A stretch of DNA of 49,296 nt. Source: Paenibacillus terrae. Its GTDB lineage: Bacteria; Bacillota; Bacilli; Paenibacillales; Paenibacillaceae. The stretch spans positions 73,841 through 123,136 of the forward strand of contig NZ_PNXQ01000011.1 of assembly GCF_005217525.1 (NCBI RefSeq). Reading direction: 5' to 3'. Of the stretch, positions 15,523-23,587 are shown piece after piece (within the stretch, counting starts at the first letter, position 1; every line of letters begins with the position of its first letter). Both the position numbers and the translations under genes were made by a program. The notes under the pieces were generated by a model. That model saw nothing but the letters and a program-made list of their open reading frames with translations, was not told the DNA's origin and searched no databases.

Positions 15523-16416
15523 GTGGAAACACCAATCATAGAGATGAGCCAAGTCTATAAAAAGCGGGGAAACCGGGAAATCGGGCCGATTAATTTGACG
15601 ATTGAACCGGGCTATGTGGTCGCTTTGGCAGGACATAACGGGTCAGGGAAAAGCACTTTGCTGCATCTGCTAACCCAGCTTGTCCACCCGGATTCCGGTG
15701 TAATTCGCTGGTTCGGTCAGGCGTACCCGGATGGTATGCCCGTAGATACGCGGCAGTGGGTTGGATATGTGCCGGAGCAGCCGACCCGTGAGGAAGACCG
15801 ACTTACAGCAGAAGCAGCAGCGGCTTTTCGGGCGTTGTGGTATCCGGGCTGGGACGAAACCCGATTCCAGCGGTTGCTGGAACGCTTTCAGGTTCCACAG
15901 CATACGAGATTATCACGTATGTCCAAGGGTGAGCGCCGCAAGTTTGAGCTGGCTGCTGCCTTGGCGCCTCATCCCCGTTTGTTGCTGCTCGACGAGCCTT
16001 CGTCGGGATTGGACCCTTTTGCATGGAAGATTATGCTGGAGGAACTGCGGGATTGTATGGAAAGCGGCAAAACGACGGTTATTATTGCGACTCATATCAT
16101 GGACGAGATCAAGCGTTTGGCCGATTATATTGTCCTGATGCATGAAGGACGGCTGCTCGGCAAGCTGGAAAAGGACCACCTGCTCGAAAATAGCAAGGAA
16201 ATGTGGTTTGAGGGTACATCTGAGGAAGCATCGGAGCTGCCGGGGGTTATAGAGATAGAGAGTGAAGGCGGATTGCAGCGGATTGTAACGTTGGAGGCCG
16301 GAGAAGCCAGCGCGATATTGGAGCAGGCGGGTATTCGTCCGATCCGTGTGCGGAGTCTGGAGCTGGATGATATTTTATGGTATTGGTCTGAGGGGCAATT
16401 AGCAGGTGAAGAATAG
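15523..16416 (+). CDS. ABC transporter ATP-binding protein (YtrB-like)
   Basis: 297 aa. Walker A is GHNGSGKST (about 37-45). The Q-loop lies in YVPEQP, the signature is the variant RMSKGERRK, Walker B is LLLLDEPSSGLDP and the H-loop is IIATHIMDE. After about residue 215 there is an accessory C-terminal domain. GTG 15523 is chosen because AAGGAG (15509-15514) is 8 bp before it; GTG 15514 and ATG 15517, which overlap the previous stop, are possible. It probably pairs with the permease at 14358. Confidence 0.93.
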   Translation: METPIIEMSQVYKKRGNREIGPINLTIEPGYVVALAGHNGSGKSTLLHLLTQLVHPDSGVIRWFGQAYPDGMPVDTRQWVGYVPEQPTREEDRLTAEAAAAFRALWYPGWDETRFQRLLERFQVPQHTRLSRMSKGERRKFELAAALAPHPRLLLLDEPSSGLDPFAWKIMLEELRDCMESGKTTVIIATHIMDEIKRLADYIVLMHEGRLLGKLEKDHLLENSKEMWFEGTSEEASELPGVIEIESEGGLQRIVTLEAGEASAILEQAGIRPIRVRSLELDDILWYWSEGQLAGEE

Positions 16417-16448
16417 ATTATAGAGCGGAAAAAGGGGGCTGGAGATTC

Positions 16449-17351
16449 ATGAGTATGCTGCAATTGGAGCAGGTTGTGAAGCAATATGGCAACCACACGG
16501 CGGTTAACGGCATTTCGCTGGATGTGAACGGCGGGGAGATTTACGGACTGTTGGGAGGCAATGGAGCAGGCAAAACGACAACGATGCGCATGGTGCTCGG
16601 TCTGATTTACCCTGACGGGGGAAGCATTCAATATGAGGGCAAGCCATACAGCAAGGAGCTTCAACGAACGATGGGTTATTTGCCTGAGGAACGAGGGTTG
16701 TATCCCAAGGTAAAGGTGAGCGAGCAAATTAACTATTTGGGCAGGCTGCGAGGAATGTCAGCCAAGGATGCGGACAAAAGTCTGCGCTACTGGCTGGAAC
16801 GCTTTGGCGTGCCGGAATATTATGACAAGCGGATAGAGGAGCTATCCAAGGGGAATCAGCAGAAAATGGGCTTTATTGCTGCCGTTGTGCATCGCCCGAC
16901 GCTGCTCATTTTGGATGAGGCGTTCAGCGGACTTGATCCTGTGAACGTCGAGCTGCTGAAGGATACGGTGAAGGAGCTGCGGGACGACGGGGCTGCAATT
17001 TTATTCTCGACCCACCGGATGGAGCATGTGGAGGAACTGTGCCGCCATATTACGATTTTGCATCGTTCGAATACCGTTGTACAGGGAAGCGTGTCGGAGA
17101 TTAAAGGCCGCTACCCGCGTGAAAAAGTTCGTCTCATCACCACAGGCGAAGTGAAGGGACTGGATCAACTGCCCGGCGTGCGGCGTGTAGAGCGAATGGA
17201 CCGGGGCTGGCTGCTGCATATTGAACAGCCGGATGCAGCCAAGTTCATTTTACAGACGGCGCTGGAGCAAACGGATGTCGAGCATTTTGAAATTAAAGAG
17301 CCTACGCTGAACGAAATTTTCATACGAGAGGTGGGTGATTCTCATGAATAG
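16449..17351 (+). CDS. ABC transporter ATP-binding protein, NatA/YhaQ-like
   Basis: 300 aa. Walker A GGNGAGKTT (about 36-44), Q-loop LPEERGLYPK, signature ELSKGNQQK, Walker B LLILDEAFSGLDP (Ala replaces the usual Pro after DE, as is common in YhaQ/NatA-type subunits), and H-loop FSTHRMEHVEEL. The C-terminal domain ends IKEPTLNEIFIREVG, a hallmark of sodium-efflux-type ATPases. It overlaps the following permease gene by 8 bp and surely forms one transporter with it. Confidence 0.94.
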   Translation: MSMLQLEQVVKQYGNHTAVNGISLDVNGGEIYGLLGGNGAGKTTTMRMVLGLIYPDGGSIQYEGKPYSKELQRTMGYLPEERGLYPKVKVSEQINYLGRLRGMSAKDADKSLRYWLERFGVPEYYDKRIEELSKGNQQKMGFIAAVVHRPTLLILDEAFSGLDPVNVELLKDTVKELRDDGAAILFSTHRMEHVEELCRHITILHRSNTVVQGSVSEIKGRYPREKVRLITTGEVKGLDQLPGVRRVERMDRGWLLHIEQPDAAKFILQTALEQTDVEHFEIKEPTLNEIFIREVGDSHE

Positions 17352-18672
17352 ACTGGGTACGGTTATCGGTTTTACGTTTCGCCAGAAGGCGAGAACCAAA
17401 TCTTTTCTCATTACGACGCTGGTGCTGGCCTTGCTCATTACCATTGGCATGAATTTGCCGTATCTGCTTTCTTTGTTTAAGGGAGAAGGAATGGGTGGCG
17501 CAGGGGGTTCCGGTAAATCGGCTGCTGAGCATCATCGTCTGGGACTGATCGCCGGAAGCCGGACAGAAGTAGCGAATCAACTGGAGCAATTTACAAAGGC
17601 TCAGCCCAACCCGGCAGCTACCTGGGTGCGTTATGACAACCCACAAGCTCCAGCAATGCAGCAAGCCTTGAAAGACGGGGAGCTGCAAGGCTATGTGGAG
17701 TTCACGGAGCCTGCCGCAAAGGGAGAAGCTTTTCCCAAAGTAGAGTACGTATCTATTGAAAAAGCACCATCCCCGGCTGTAATCACACTGCTGCAAACCG
17801 GACTTCAGGAGGCAAAGGTCAAGGCTATGATCGGTGTGAATACCTTGACCAGTGAGCAAGTCCGTGAAATTAGTACGCCTGTTACCGTGCACAGTCGAGA
17901 AGTGAACAGTCCCTCTGAAACAGGTCAGGCTGCTGGAACAGAGGACAAAGAAGCTTCCATGATTAACTATGGCTTGGTCTATGTACTCATGATTTTGTTC
18001 TTCACCTCGTCGATGATGACAGGCAATATGATTGCCTCAGAAGTGACTTCGGAAAAAAGCTCACGCATCATGGAAATTCTCATCACGAGCGTATCGCCTT
18101 TGACCCAGATGTTTGGGAAAATTATTGGCATCTTCCTGGTGGGTCTGCTGCAAATTGCTGTTTTTGCCGCTGTGGTGTGCGCCAACCTTATGCTGCCGCA
18201 TAACAGCGTTATCCTCAGTTCGGCTGGGCTGGATCTGTCGCAGTTGAATACCACAGTGCTTGGATATGGCCTGGTTTTCTACATCCTCGGTTACTTCCTG
18301 TACGCGGTATTGTTCGCTGCTGTCGGCTCCATTGTCAGCCGTACCGAAGAATTGGGGCAGGCGGTCATGCCGATTACCATGCTGTCACTGGCAGCCTTTT
18401 ATATCGGTATCTTCAATATCGCCGCACCTGACACGATGTTCGTCAAGGTCGCCGGGTATATTCCGTTTTTTTCGCCGACCGTCATGCTGCTGCGGATTGG
18501 TCTGGAGCGGGCGAGCCTGCTGGAGATCTGGCTGTCACTTGCCATACTGGTTGCATCCATTCTGTTCTTCGGCTGGCTAGCCGCCAAAATCTACCGTACT
18601 GGCGTCTTAATGTACGGCAAGCGCCCTTCATTCAAGGAGCTAAGAAAGGCCATGAAGGCGTATAAGATATAG
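17344..18672 (+). CDS. ABC-2 type permease, NatB/YhaP-like
   Basis: 442 aa. One N-terminal membrane helix (about 20-45) is followed by a large outside domain (about 55-205), then five further helices, including INYGLVYVLMILFFTSSMMTGNMIASEVTSEKSSRIMEILITSVSP, the conserved core of this permease group. NatAB/YhaQP exporters expel Na+ or are induced by membrane stress. ATG 17344 is chosen (AGGTGG upstream); GTG 17335 is possible. It is the last gene of the operon; no clear terminator hairpin follows. Confidence 0.92.
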   Translation: MNRLGTVIGFTFRQKARTKSFLITTLVLALLITIGMNLPYLLSLFKGEGMGGAGGSGKSAAEHHRLGLIAGSRTEVANQLEQFTKAQPNPAATWVRYDNPQAPAMQQALKDGELQGYVEFTEPAAKGEAFPKVEYVSIEKAPSPAVITLLQTGLQEAKVKAMIGVNTLTSEQVREISTPVTVHSREVNSPSETGQAAGTEDKEASMINYGLVYVLMILFFTSSMMTGNMIASEVTSEKSSRIMEILITSVSPLTQMFGKIIGIFLVGLLQIAVFAAVVCANLMLPHNSVILSSAGLDLSQLNTTVLGYGLVFYILGYFLYAVLFAAVGSIVSRTEELGQAVMPITMLSLAAFYIGIFNIAAPDTMFVKVAGYIPFFSPTVMLLRIGLERASLLEIWLSLAILVASILFFGWLAAKIYRTGVLMYGKRPSFKELRKAMKAYKI

Positions 18673-19258
18673 GATTGAATTTGATTTTTGTGTGTGGTGT
18701 CATAATTAATGAGAAATAAATATTTATGCATCGGTATACATTAGTTGAGTTACGGTGCGGCCTTCATTTTGACACCTTGTTCTAGCGATGGTTTGGGTAC
18801 TGAAATTGGATGAGAAGATTATTTTCCTTATTGGCTAGTATGGTAGTGCTGTATCTCTTTTTCCACAAAAGGATACCAAAAACGTTTGATGCCGCACAAT
18901 GAATGATACCTACAGAAGCGATTAAAAATCCAAAAATGTTCCGTATGTCCTGGATCATTCTCGCGGTGCTGTTGGTTGGCTACTTCAGTAAAGGGGCTAT
19001 TTCCTATGGGAGATAGTCCTTATTTTCTTTCAAGAAGCATTGATTATGCTATTTTTAGCATTCGAGATTTAATGACAGACCCAATAGGGAATTATCTCTT
19101 CAAACGTAATACTTGTTGTCTGCCTTCCTTTTGCAGCGATCTACGTTGTTCTTCCATTTCTAACGCTAATGATATTTGGACCGCAGGTCCTGAGAGAGTA
19201 GGATGCAGCCAAGACTCAAAAGATATGCTCGATTAATTGCGGTCATAAATAGTTATTA
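18673..19258. other. Decayed region between ABC operon and SDR gene
   Basis: No intact gene. It holds the ArsB-like fragment at 18810-19016, and at about 19002-19201 a frame with stops that reads FLWEIVLIFFQEALIMLFLAF and then LVVCLPFAAIYVVLPFLTLM, which looks like the relic of another membrane protein. Confidence 0.55.
18810..19016 (+). pseudogene. Fragment of an ArsB/NhaD-type permease
   Basis: One frame reads MRRLFSLLASMVVLYLFFHK, then RIPKTFDAAQ, a TGA stop, and then EAIKNPKMFRMSWIILAVLL and VGYFSKG before a TAG. The order 'helix - RKxIPKTFD - AIKDPKxFRxSW - helix' is the middle of arsenite/Na+ permeases of the ArsB group, which are about 430 aa. Both halves share one frame, split by a single stop, and the flanking parts are gone. 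The assignment rests on my recollection of the family and is moderate. Confidence 0.5.
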
Positions 19259-19287
19259 TTTACCGATCGTTCTCAATATGTTATATT
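19259..19287 (+). promoter_or_regulatory. SDR promoter with embedded GATC-centred operator
   Basis: TTTACC (19259-19264), 17 bp, TATATT (19282-19287). The operator-like 14-mer TTACCGATCGTTCT (19260-19273) covers the -35 edge and spacer. Confidence 0.6.
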
Positions 19288-19310
19288 GTTGATGTAGGAG
19301 GAATAGGTCA

Positions 19311-20021
19311 ATGTCTAACAAAATCGCACTTGTAACAGGTGCAAATAAAGGAATCGGTTTCGAAGTTGCCAGACAATTAGGTCAGCAAGGAATAACAGTA
19401 TTGGTTGGTGCACGCACAAAATCGAAGGCCGACGAGGCTGCAAGCAAACTGCAGGTTGAAGGTATTCAAGCTATTGGTGTACAGCTCGAAGTTACGAATG
19501 CCGAGCACATTGCTGAATTGGTTCACTTCATTGATAAGGAATATGACCGTCTAGATATACTGGTGAACAATGCGGGAATCTTGGTCGAAAATTCGGGATA
19601 TGAAGGGGATTTCCTGCGTGATACGTTCGAAGTAAACACCTTCGCGCCATATTATATTACGGAAGCTTTGTTGCCACTGTTATTAAAAAGCGATGCGGGG
19701 AGAATCGTCAATCAAAGCAGTGCTTTGGGATCGATTCAGTTAAATTTATCCAACGAATCTGTGCAGGCGATGGCCAGTCCAGCATATTCGGCATCCAAAG
19801 CATCACTAAATTTGCTTACGGTATATTGGTCACAAAAATGGAAGGACACAAACCTGAAAATCAATTCCACGCATCCAGGCTTGGTCAAAACGCAAATGGG
19901 TGGGGAAAATGCAGAACTGTCCGAAGCAGATGGAGCGATTACAGCAGTTCGGTTAGCGACTTTGCCAGAGGACGGCCCGACCGGTGAATTCTATTACATG
20001 GACACTCAAGTTCCGTGGTAA
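19311..20021 (+). CDS. SDR-family oxidoreductase (carbonyl reductase-like)
   Basis: 236 aa. Classical short-chain dehydrogenase: NADP(H)-binding TGANKGIG (about 9-16), NNAG (about 86-89), the catalytic Ser in NQSSALG, and YSASK (Tyr and Lys of the active site). A basic residue after the first strand (GARTKSKADEA) favours NADPH. The sequence resembles the monomeric carbonyl reductase branch, which reduces reactive aldehydes, ketones or quinones. AGGAGGAATAGG precedes ATG 19311. Its promoter carries one of four related operator-like sites. Confidence 0.92.
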   Translation: MSNKIALVTGANKGIGFEVARQLGQQGITVLVGARTKSKADEAASKLQVEGIQAIGVQLEVTNAEHIAELVHFIDKEYDRLDILVNNAGILVENSGYEGDFLRDTFEVNTFAPYYITEALLPLLLKSDAGRIVNQSSALGSIQLNLSNESVQAMASPAYSASKASLNLLTVYWSQKWKDTNLKINSTHPGLVKTQMGGENAELSEADGAITAVRLATLPEDGPTGEFYYMDTQVPW

Positions 20022-20218
20022 CCAAATTTAATCATGACCTCGTCGGTGAACTCACATCGTAAGTGATGAATTGTGAGGAACTGGAGACATGAAAGATATA
20101 TCAATTATGGCTTAGCCATTAATGCATAAGAGTAGTGGTGGATAGATGCAGTCGCAGTTTTTGAATTGATTGGGATCATCTGTTCAAAAGAAAAACAGAG
20201 AATTTTTGCAAATATATT

Positions 20219-20232
20219 AGAATGATCATTCT
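20219..20232. promoter_or_regulatory. TetR-type operator before the aldo/keto reductase gene
   Basis: Perfect 14-bp palindrome AGAATGATCATTCT, 34 bp before the start codon and just before a TATAAC (20236-20241) that may be the -10 box. Confidence 0.65.
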
Positions 20233-20265
20233 TATTATAACAGATGGAGAAGGGATGGATTGAAC

Positions 20266-21303
20266 ATGGAATATCGTGTATTAGGAAATACAGGCCTTAA
20301 AGTAAGCAGTTTTGTATTAGGTACAGGTACTTTTGGTTTTTGGGGGAACAACACGGAGAAAGAAGCTGCAGTCATGTTGGATGAAGCTTTGGCTGGAGGA
20401 ATTAACCTGATCGATACTGCGGATGTCTATTCAAGTGGTCAATCCGAAGAAATTCTGGGTCACATTCTAAAAGAACGCAGACAGGATGTTATTCTGGCCA
20501 CGAAAGGCGGAATGCCCATGGGTAGTGGACTTAATCAATCCGGTAACTCGAAATATTGGATTAAGCGTGCAGTAGAGGGTAGCTTGAGAAGGTTGCAAAC
20601 GGATTATATCGATTTGTATCAACTACATCAGCCGGATCTCCATACCGATATTGAAGAGAGTCTTGACGCACTTACGGACCTGGTTCGTGAAGGGAAGATT
20701 CGCTATATTGGTACATCCAATTTTCAGGCATGGCAAGTGACCGAAGCTCAATGGACTAGCGAACGCAAAAATGTAGCACGTTTTGTCTCTGAGCAAGCCC
20801 CGTATTCCATTTTAAACCGAAGTATCGAATTCGATCTGCTTGCTGCCACAGCAAAATATGGAATGGGTGTTTTGGTTTGGAGCCCACTTTCGGGTGGCTT
20901 ATTAACGGGAAAATACCGTTCAGGAGAAGCTGTCGCCCCGGATTCAAGAGCAGCCACCTTCGCTGGACGCTTAAAATCTGTTGTTGACCCTAATCGAGAA
21001 GAAAACCGCACCAAGTTTGAAGCCATAGCCCAACTCCAAACACTTGCAGATGAAGCAGGATTAACTTTACCTCATCTTGCTATGGCATTCACACAAGCTC
21101 ATTCGTCCATTACTTCTGCCATTGTTGGGGCAAGAACAATTGAACAACTCCGGGAAACGTTAAAGGGTAGTGACATCCGATTAAGCAGCGATATACTGGA
21201 TGCGATAGATGCCATTGTTCCACCAGGAGTAACCCTGGATGCGTTGGAAAAAGGTTGGACACCCGATTGGTTACAAGCAGACAAACGAAGAATCCTGCGT
21301 TAA
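20266..21303 (+). CDS. Aldo/keto reductase
   Basis: 345 aa TIM-barrel NADPH oxidoreductase for aldehydes and ketones. The catalytic tetrad can be read as Asp and Tyr in LIDTADVYSSGQSEE, Lys in LATKGG and His in LYQLHQPD. The C-terminal SAIVGARTIEQL is the NADPH-binding signature. It belongs to the YhdN/Tas-like bacterial branch. ATG 20266 is chosen; TTG 20260 is an alternative. It lies between the first SDR gene and the TetR gene and has its own operator-like palindrome. Confidence 0.94.
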   Translation: MEYRVLGNTGLKVSSFVLGTGTFGFWGNNTEKEAAVMLDEALAGGINLIDTADVYSSGQSEEILGHILKERRQDVILATKGGMPMGSGLNQSGNSKYWIKRAVEGSLRRLQTDYIDLYQLHQPDLHTDIEESLDALTDLVREGKIRYIGTSNFQAWQVTEAQWTSERKNVARFVSEQAPYSILNRSIEFDLLAATAKYGMGVLVWSPLSGGLLTGKYRSGEAVAPDSRAATFAGRLKSVVDPNREENRTKFEAIAQLQTLADEAGLTLPHLAMAFTQAHSSITSAIVGARTIEQLRETLKGSDIRLSSDILDAIDAIVPPGVTLDALEKGWTPDWLQADKRRILR

Positions 21304-21343
21304 ATATATAAGATAGGCATCATACCTGTATTCCATACACCAA

Positions 21344-21379
21344 GAATAAAATCAAACGATAAGTCGCTTGATTTTATTC
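21344..21379. terminator. AT-rich hairpin after the aldo/keto reductase gene
   Basis: GAATAAAATCAA (21344-21355) pairs perfectly with TTGATTTTATTC (21368-21379), loop 12 nt. Low GC makes it a weak terminator at best. Confidence 0.45.
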
Positions 21380-21395
21380 ATGTTCTTCTTTCCAG

Positions 21396-21424
21396 TTTGC
21401 CGATCGTTCACTTCAATGTATAAT
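21396..21424 (+). promoter_or_regulatory. Promoter of the TetR gene with embedded operator
   Basis: TTTGCC (21396-21401), 17 bp, TATAAT (21419-21424). TTGCCGATCGTTCA (21397-21410) is the operator-like 14-mer and sits exactly as in the SDR promoter, suggesting autoregulation. Confidence 0.65.
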
Positions 21425-21444
21425 GATGATTCGAGGTGATTACA

Positions 21445-22017
21445 ATGGCAAGATCCAAGGAATTTGAAGTTAATGAAGTATTAGATAAAGCAATACGCCT
21501 GTTCTGGGCACAAGGATATGAGAAAACTTCAATGCAAGAATTGGTTAATTTTATGGGCATTCACCGAAGAAGTATCTATGATACTTTTGGTGATAAGCAT
21601 GCCTTATTTATGAAGGCACTCGAACGATATGAAACGAAGCAGACCAGCAAAATGAAATGTCTGGTTGAAAGACAAAAACCGGTCAAGGACTTAATTCGAG
21701 AAATGTTCGAGTCGACATTAAGAAATGAAGGAGAACCTCTAGGATGTTTCCTCGTGAATTCAGGCGTGGAACTGGGCGTGTTGGATCCAGAGGTTGCATC
21801 CCTGGTACAGAAGAGTTATACCCAAACTGAGGAATTATTGGCTACCCTTATTCTGGAGGGTCAGCAAACGGGTGAGATCAAGGCTAACTTTGAACCTAGA
21901 GTTATTTCCCATTATTTAATGAATGCCTGGTTGGGGCTACGGACGTTGGTTAAGACAACAACGGATCAACAAAAATTAAAGGATATTATTGATATGACAC
22001 TGTCCGGATTAGATTAA
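21445..22017 (+). CDS. TetR/AcrR-family transcriptional regulator
   Basis: 190 aa. The helix-turn-helix (about 8-52) reads VLDKAIRLFWAQGYEKTSMQELVNFMGIHRRSIYDTFGDKHALF, a standard TetR N-terminus. The C-terminal ligand domain carries a Cys in EPLGCFLVNSGVEL, a pattern common in regulators of electrophile- or aldehyde-response genes of the same branch (LGCFLVN). ATG 21445 follows GAGGTGAT. GATC-centred palindromes before this gene and before both SDR genes and the AKR gene make it the probable repressor of all four. Confidence 0.92.
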   Translation: MARSKEFEVNEVLDKAIRLFWAQGYEKTSMQELVNFMGIHRRSIYDTFGDKHALFMKALERYETKQTSKMKCLVERQKPVKDLIREMFESTLRNEGEPLGCFLVNSGVELGVLDPEVASLVQKSYTQTEELLATLILEGQQTGEIKANFEPRVISHYLMNAWLGLRTLVKTTTDQQKLKDIIDMTLSGLD

Positions 22018-22057
22018 AAGTGTAATTACAACTTATCGGGCAAAAGGAGTCACCTAA

Positions 22058-22162
22058 ATGGAAGTTTTTTGTTTCCGCGATACAAGTTCTTGTCCCTCTA
22101 GCGGAGGAAAGAACTTGTATCTTATGCCTCAAACAAGACAAGAAATTCGGTCTCAAAATTAA
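22058..22162 (+). CDS. Possible 34-codon small protein
   Basis: AAAGGAGT stands 7 bp before ATG 22058, an excellent ribosome site, and the frame runs 34 codons (MEVFCFRDTSSCPSSGGK ... RSQN). It overlaps the 43-nt hairpin, so translation and the hairpin could influence each other. No family is recognised; it may be a chance frame or gene relic. Confidence 0.3.
   Translation: MEVFCFRDTSSCPSSGGKNLYLMPQTRQEIRSQN
22079..22121. repeat. Strong hairpin-forming inverted repeat
   Basis: GATACAAGTTCTT (22079-22091) pairs perfectly with AAGAACTTGTATC (22109-22121). The loop adds a CCTC/GAGG pairing. There is no T-run, so it is not a standard terminator. Confidence 0.8.
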
Positions 22163-22221
22163 AATTATTAGCCGCGAAAATAATTCTTTACTGTTCGTTC
22201 TAAAATCGATATACTTAAAGC

Positions 22222-22245
22222 AAGTTAGATCTAACTTTTTTTTAC
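22222..22245 (+). terminator. Palindrome plus T-run
   Basis: AAGTTAGATCTAACTT (22222-22237) is a perfect palindrome followed by a T-run. It may act as a weak terminator after the TetR transcript, or as an operator. Confidence 0.4.
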
Positions 22246-22252
22246 CCAAATA

Positions 22253-22266
22253 AGAATGATCGTTCT
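22253..22266. promoter_or_regulatory. TetR-type operator before the second SDR gene
   Basis: AGAATGATCGTTCT, a 14-bp GATC-centred inverted repeat with one asymmetric position, 58 bp before the start codon. Confidence 0.6.
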
Positions 22267-22323
22267 AAATTTGTTTTTGAAATTCATGTACAATAATCTG
22301 CATTTTATGAAGGAGAGAATATT

Positions 22324-23076
22324 ATGAAGTACACAGTTATCACAGGAGCAAGTTCAGGAATTGGATATGAGACGGCATTGGCATTTGCTGCACGTGGCAA
22401 AAACTTAATTTTGGTAGCTAGAAGATTAGATAAGTTAGAAGAGCTTAAATCAACAATTCAGGAAATTGATCCTAATGTAAATGTTATTGTTTGTACAAGT
22501 GATCTGTCTGTTACAGATCAGGCCTACACACTGTATAACAATTTAAAGGAATACCAAATTGAGACCTGGATTAACAATGCGGGGCTTGGTGAAGCTTCAT
22601 TTGTAGTAGAACAGAATTTAGATAAAGTTGAAACTATGTTACGTGTTAACATCGAATCCTTGACGATCCTTTCTACACTATATGTGCGAGATTATGCTGA
22701 TGTAGAAGGAACTCAGTTAATTAACGTATCATCCGCACTCGGATATGCCATTGCTGTTGGGAGCGTTGCTTATTCCGCATCCAAATACTACGTTAGTGCC
22801 TTCACAGAAGGGCTTGCAAAAGAACTAGAACTGAAAGGAGCAAAACTAAAGGCAAAAGTTTTAGCACCAGCTATAACGGAAACGGAATTCGTGAAGAAAT
22901 CAATAGATGCTGAAGAATTTGATTACAAAGCAAACATGCCTAAGTACCACACTGCCAAACAAATGGCGGGCTTCATGGTAGATCTTTATGATAGTAACGA
23001 GGTGGTAGGGATTGTAGACCAGAACTATGATTTCAATCTGAGAGGCGAAATATATCCAATAATTTCAGAATTTTAA
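22324..23076 (+). CDS. SDR-family oxidoreductase (DltE/YqjQ-like)
   Basis: 250 aa. TGASSGIG (about 7-14), NNAG, Ser in INVSSALGY and YSASK mark a classical short-chain dehydrogenase. LVARR after the second strand indicates NADPH. It resembles the general SDR branch whose substrates are often undefined. AAGGAGAGAA precedes ATG 22324. It is followed 49 bp later by the shortened Old Yellow Enzyme gene, so the two were probably one operon of carbonyl/enone reductases. Confidence 0.92.
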   Translation: MKYTVITGASSGIGYETALAFAARGKNLILVARRLDKLEELKSTIQEIDPNVNVIVCTSDLSVTDQAYTLYNNLKEYQIETWINNAGLGEASFVVEQNLDKVETMLRVNIESLTILSTLYVRDYADVEGTQLINVSSALGYAIAVGSVAYSASKYYVSAFTEGLAKELELKGAKLKAKVLAPAITETEFVKKSIDAEEFDYKANMPKYHTAKQMAGFMVDLYDSNEVVGIVDQNYDFNLRGEIYPIISEF

Positions 23077-23125
23077 ATCGAATTTATATATCCGTATAAC
23101 TTCATTTGAAGAGGAGAGTATCAGA

Positions 23126-23476
23126 ATGGAAAAGTTGTGGAGTAAAACGAAAATTGGAGAAATGGAGTTACCACACCGTTTAGCAATGGCACCAATGACA
23201 CGTAGTAGATCGCAAGAAGATGGTACACCGGGAGAGCTAACTTCCCTTTATTATGCTCAACGAGCGTCAATGGGACTCGTTATTACGGAAGGTACACAAC
23301 CTTCTGATAATGGTCAAGGGTACTTATGGTCACCTGGGATCTATACGGATAAGCATATTGAAGGATGGAAAAAGGTTACAGAAGCAGATCCGACAACATT
23401 CTTTGATCTGGGAAGTAAAGGTTACACGGATTATCCTACGATGGAAGAATTAGAATCGCAAGAGGGACTACAATAG
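23126..23476 (+). pseudogene. Old Yellow Enzyme (NADH:flavin oxidoreductase) gene with in-frame internal deletion
   Basis: 116 codons, against about 360 in the family. The first 90 residues are a normal N-terminus of a NemA/xenobiotic-reductase-type ene reductase (ELPHRLAMAPMTRSRSQEDG, YYAQRASMGLVITEGTQ, GYLWSPGIYTDKHIEGWKKV). After TEA the sequence jumps to the family C-terminus (EADPTTFFDLGSKGYTDYPT). Most of the FMN-binding TIM barrel is missing while the frame is preserved. It still has a strong ribosome site (GAGGAGAG) and its own terminator, so a short protein may be made, but it cannot be an active reductase. Confidence 0.85.
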
Positions 23477-23488
23477 CATAAAGGGTGA

Positions 23489-23526
23489 AACATGGCGTAC
23501 AACTGAAAATTGTGCGCCATGTTTTT
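23489..23526 (+). terminator. Strong intrinsic terminator after the shortened OYE gene
   Basis: AACATGGCGTACAA (23489-23502) pairs with TTGTGCGCCATGTT (23510-23523) with one T-G pair, 7-nt loop, then five T. Confidence 0.88.
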
Positions 23527-23587
23527 AGTCTAAAAGATGTTCGATGTTTTCAAAAAACGTATTTGATAAAAAATGGTATAGCGCGAA

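Larger units (their letters stand above)
22018..22323. other. Intergenic region between TetR and second SDR
   Basis: Contains a possible 34-codon gene (22058-22162), a long hairpin (22079-22121), a 16-bp palindrome followed by eight T (22222-22245), and the fourth operator-like site (22253-22266). A TACAAT (22289-22294) may be the -10 box of the second SDR gene. Confidence 0.5.

Noticed and set aside
18976..19236. 86-codon frame after the ArsB-like fragment
   Set aside because: Its frame crosses membrane-protein relics that read in another frame; no ribosome site or family.
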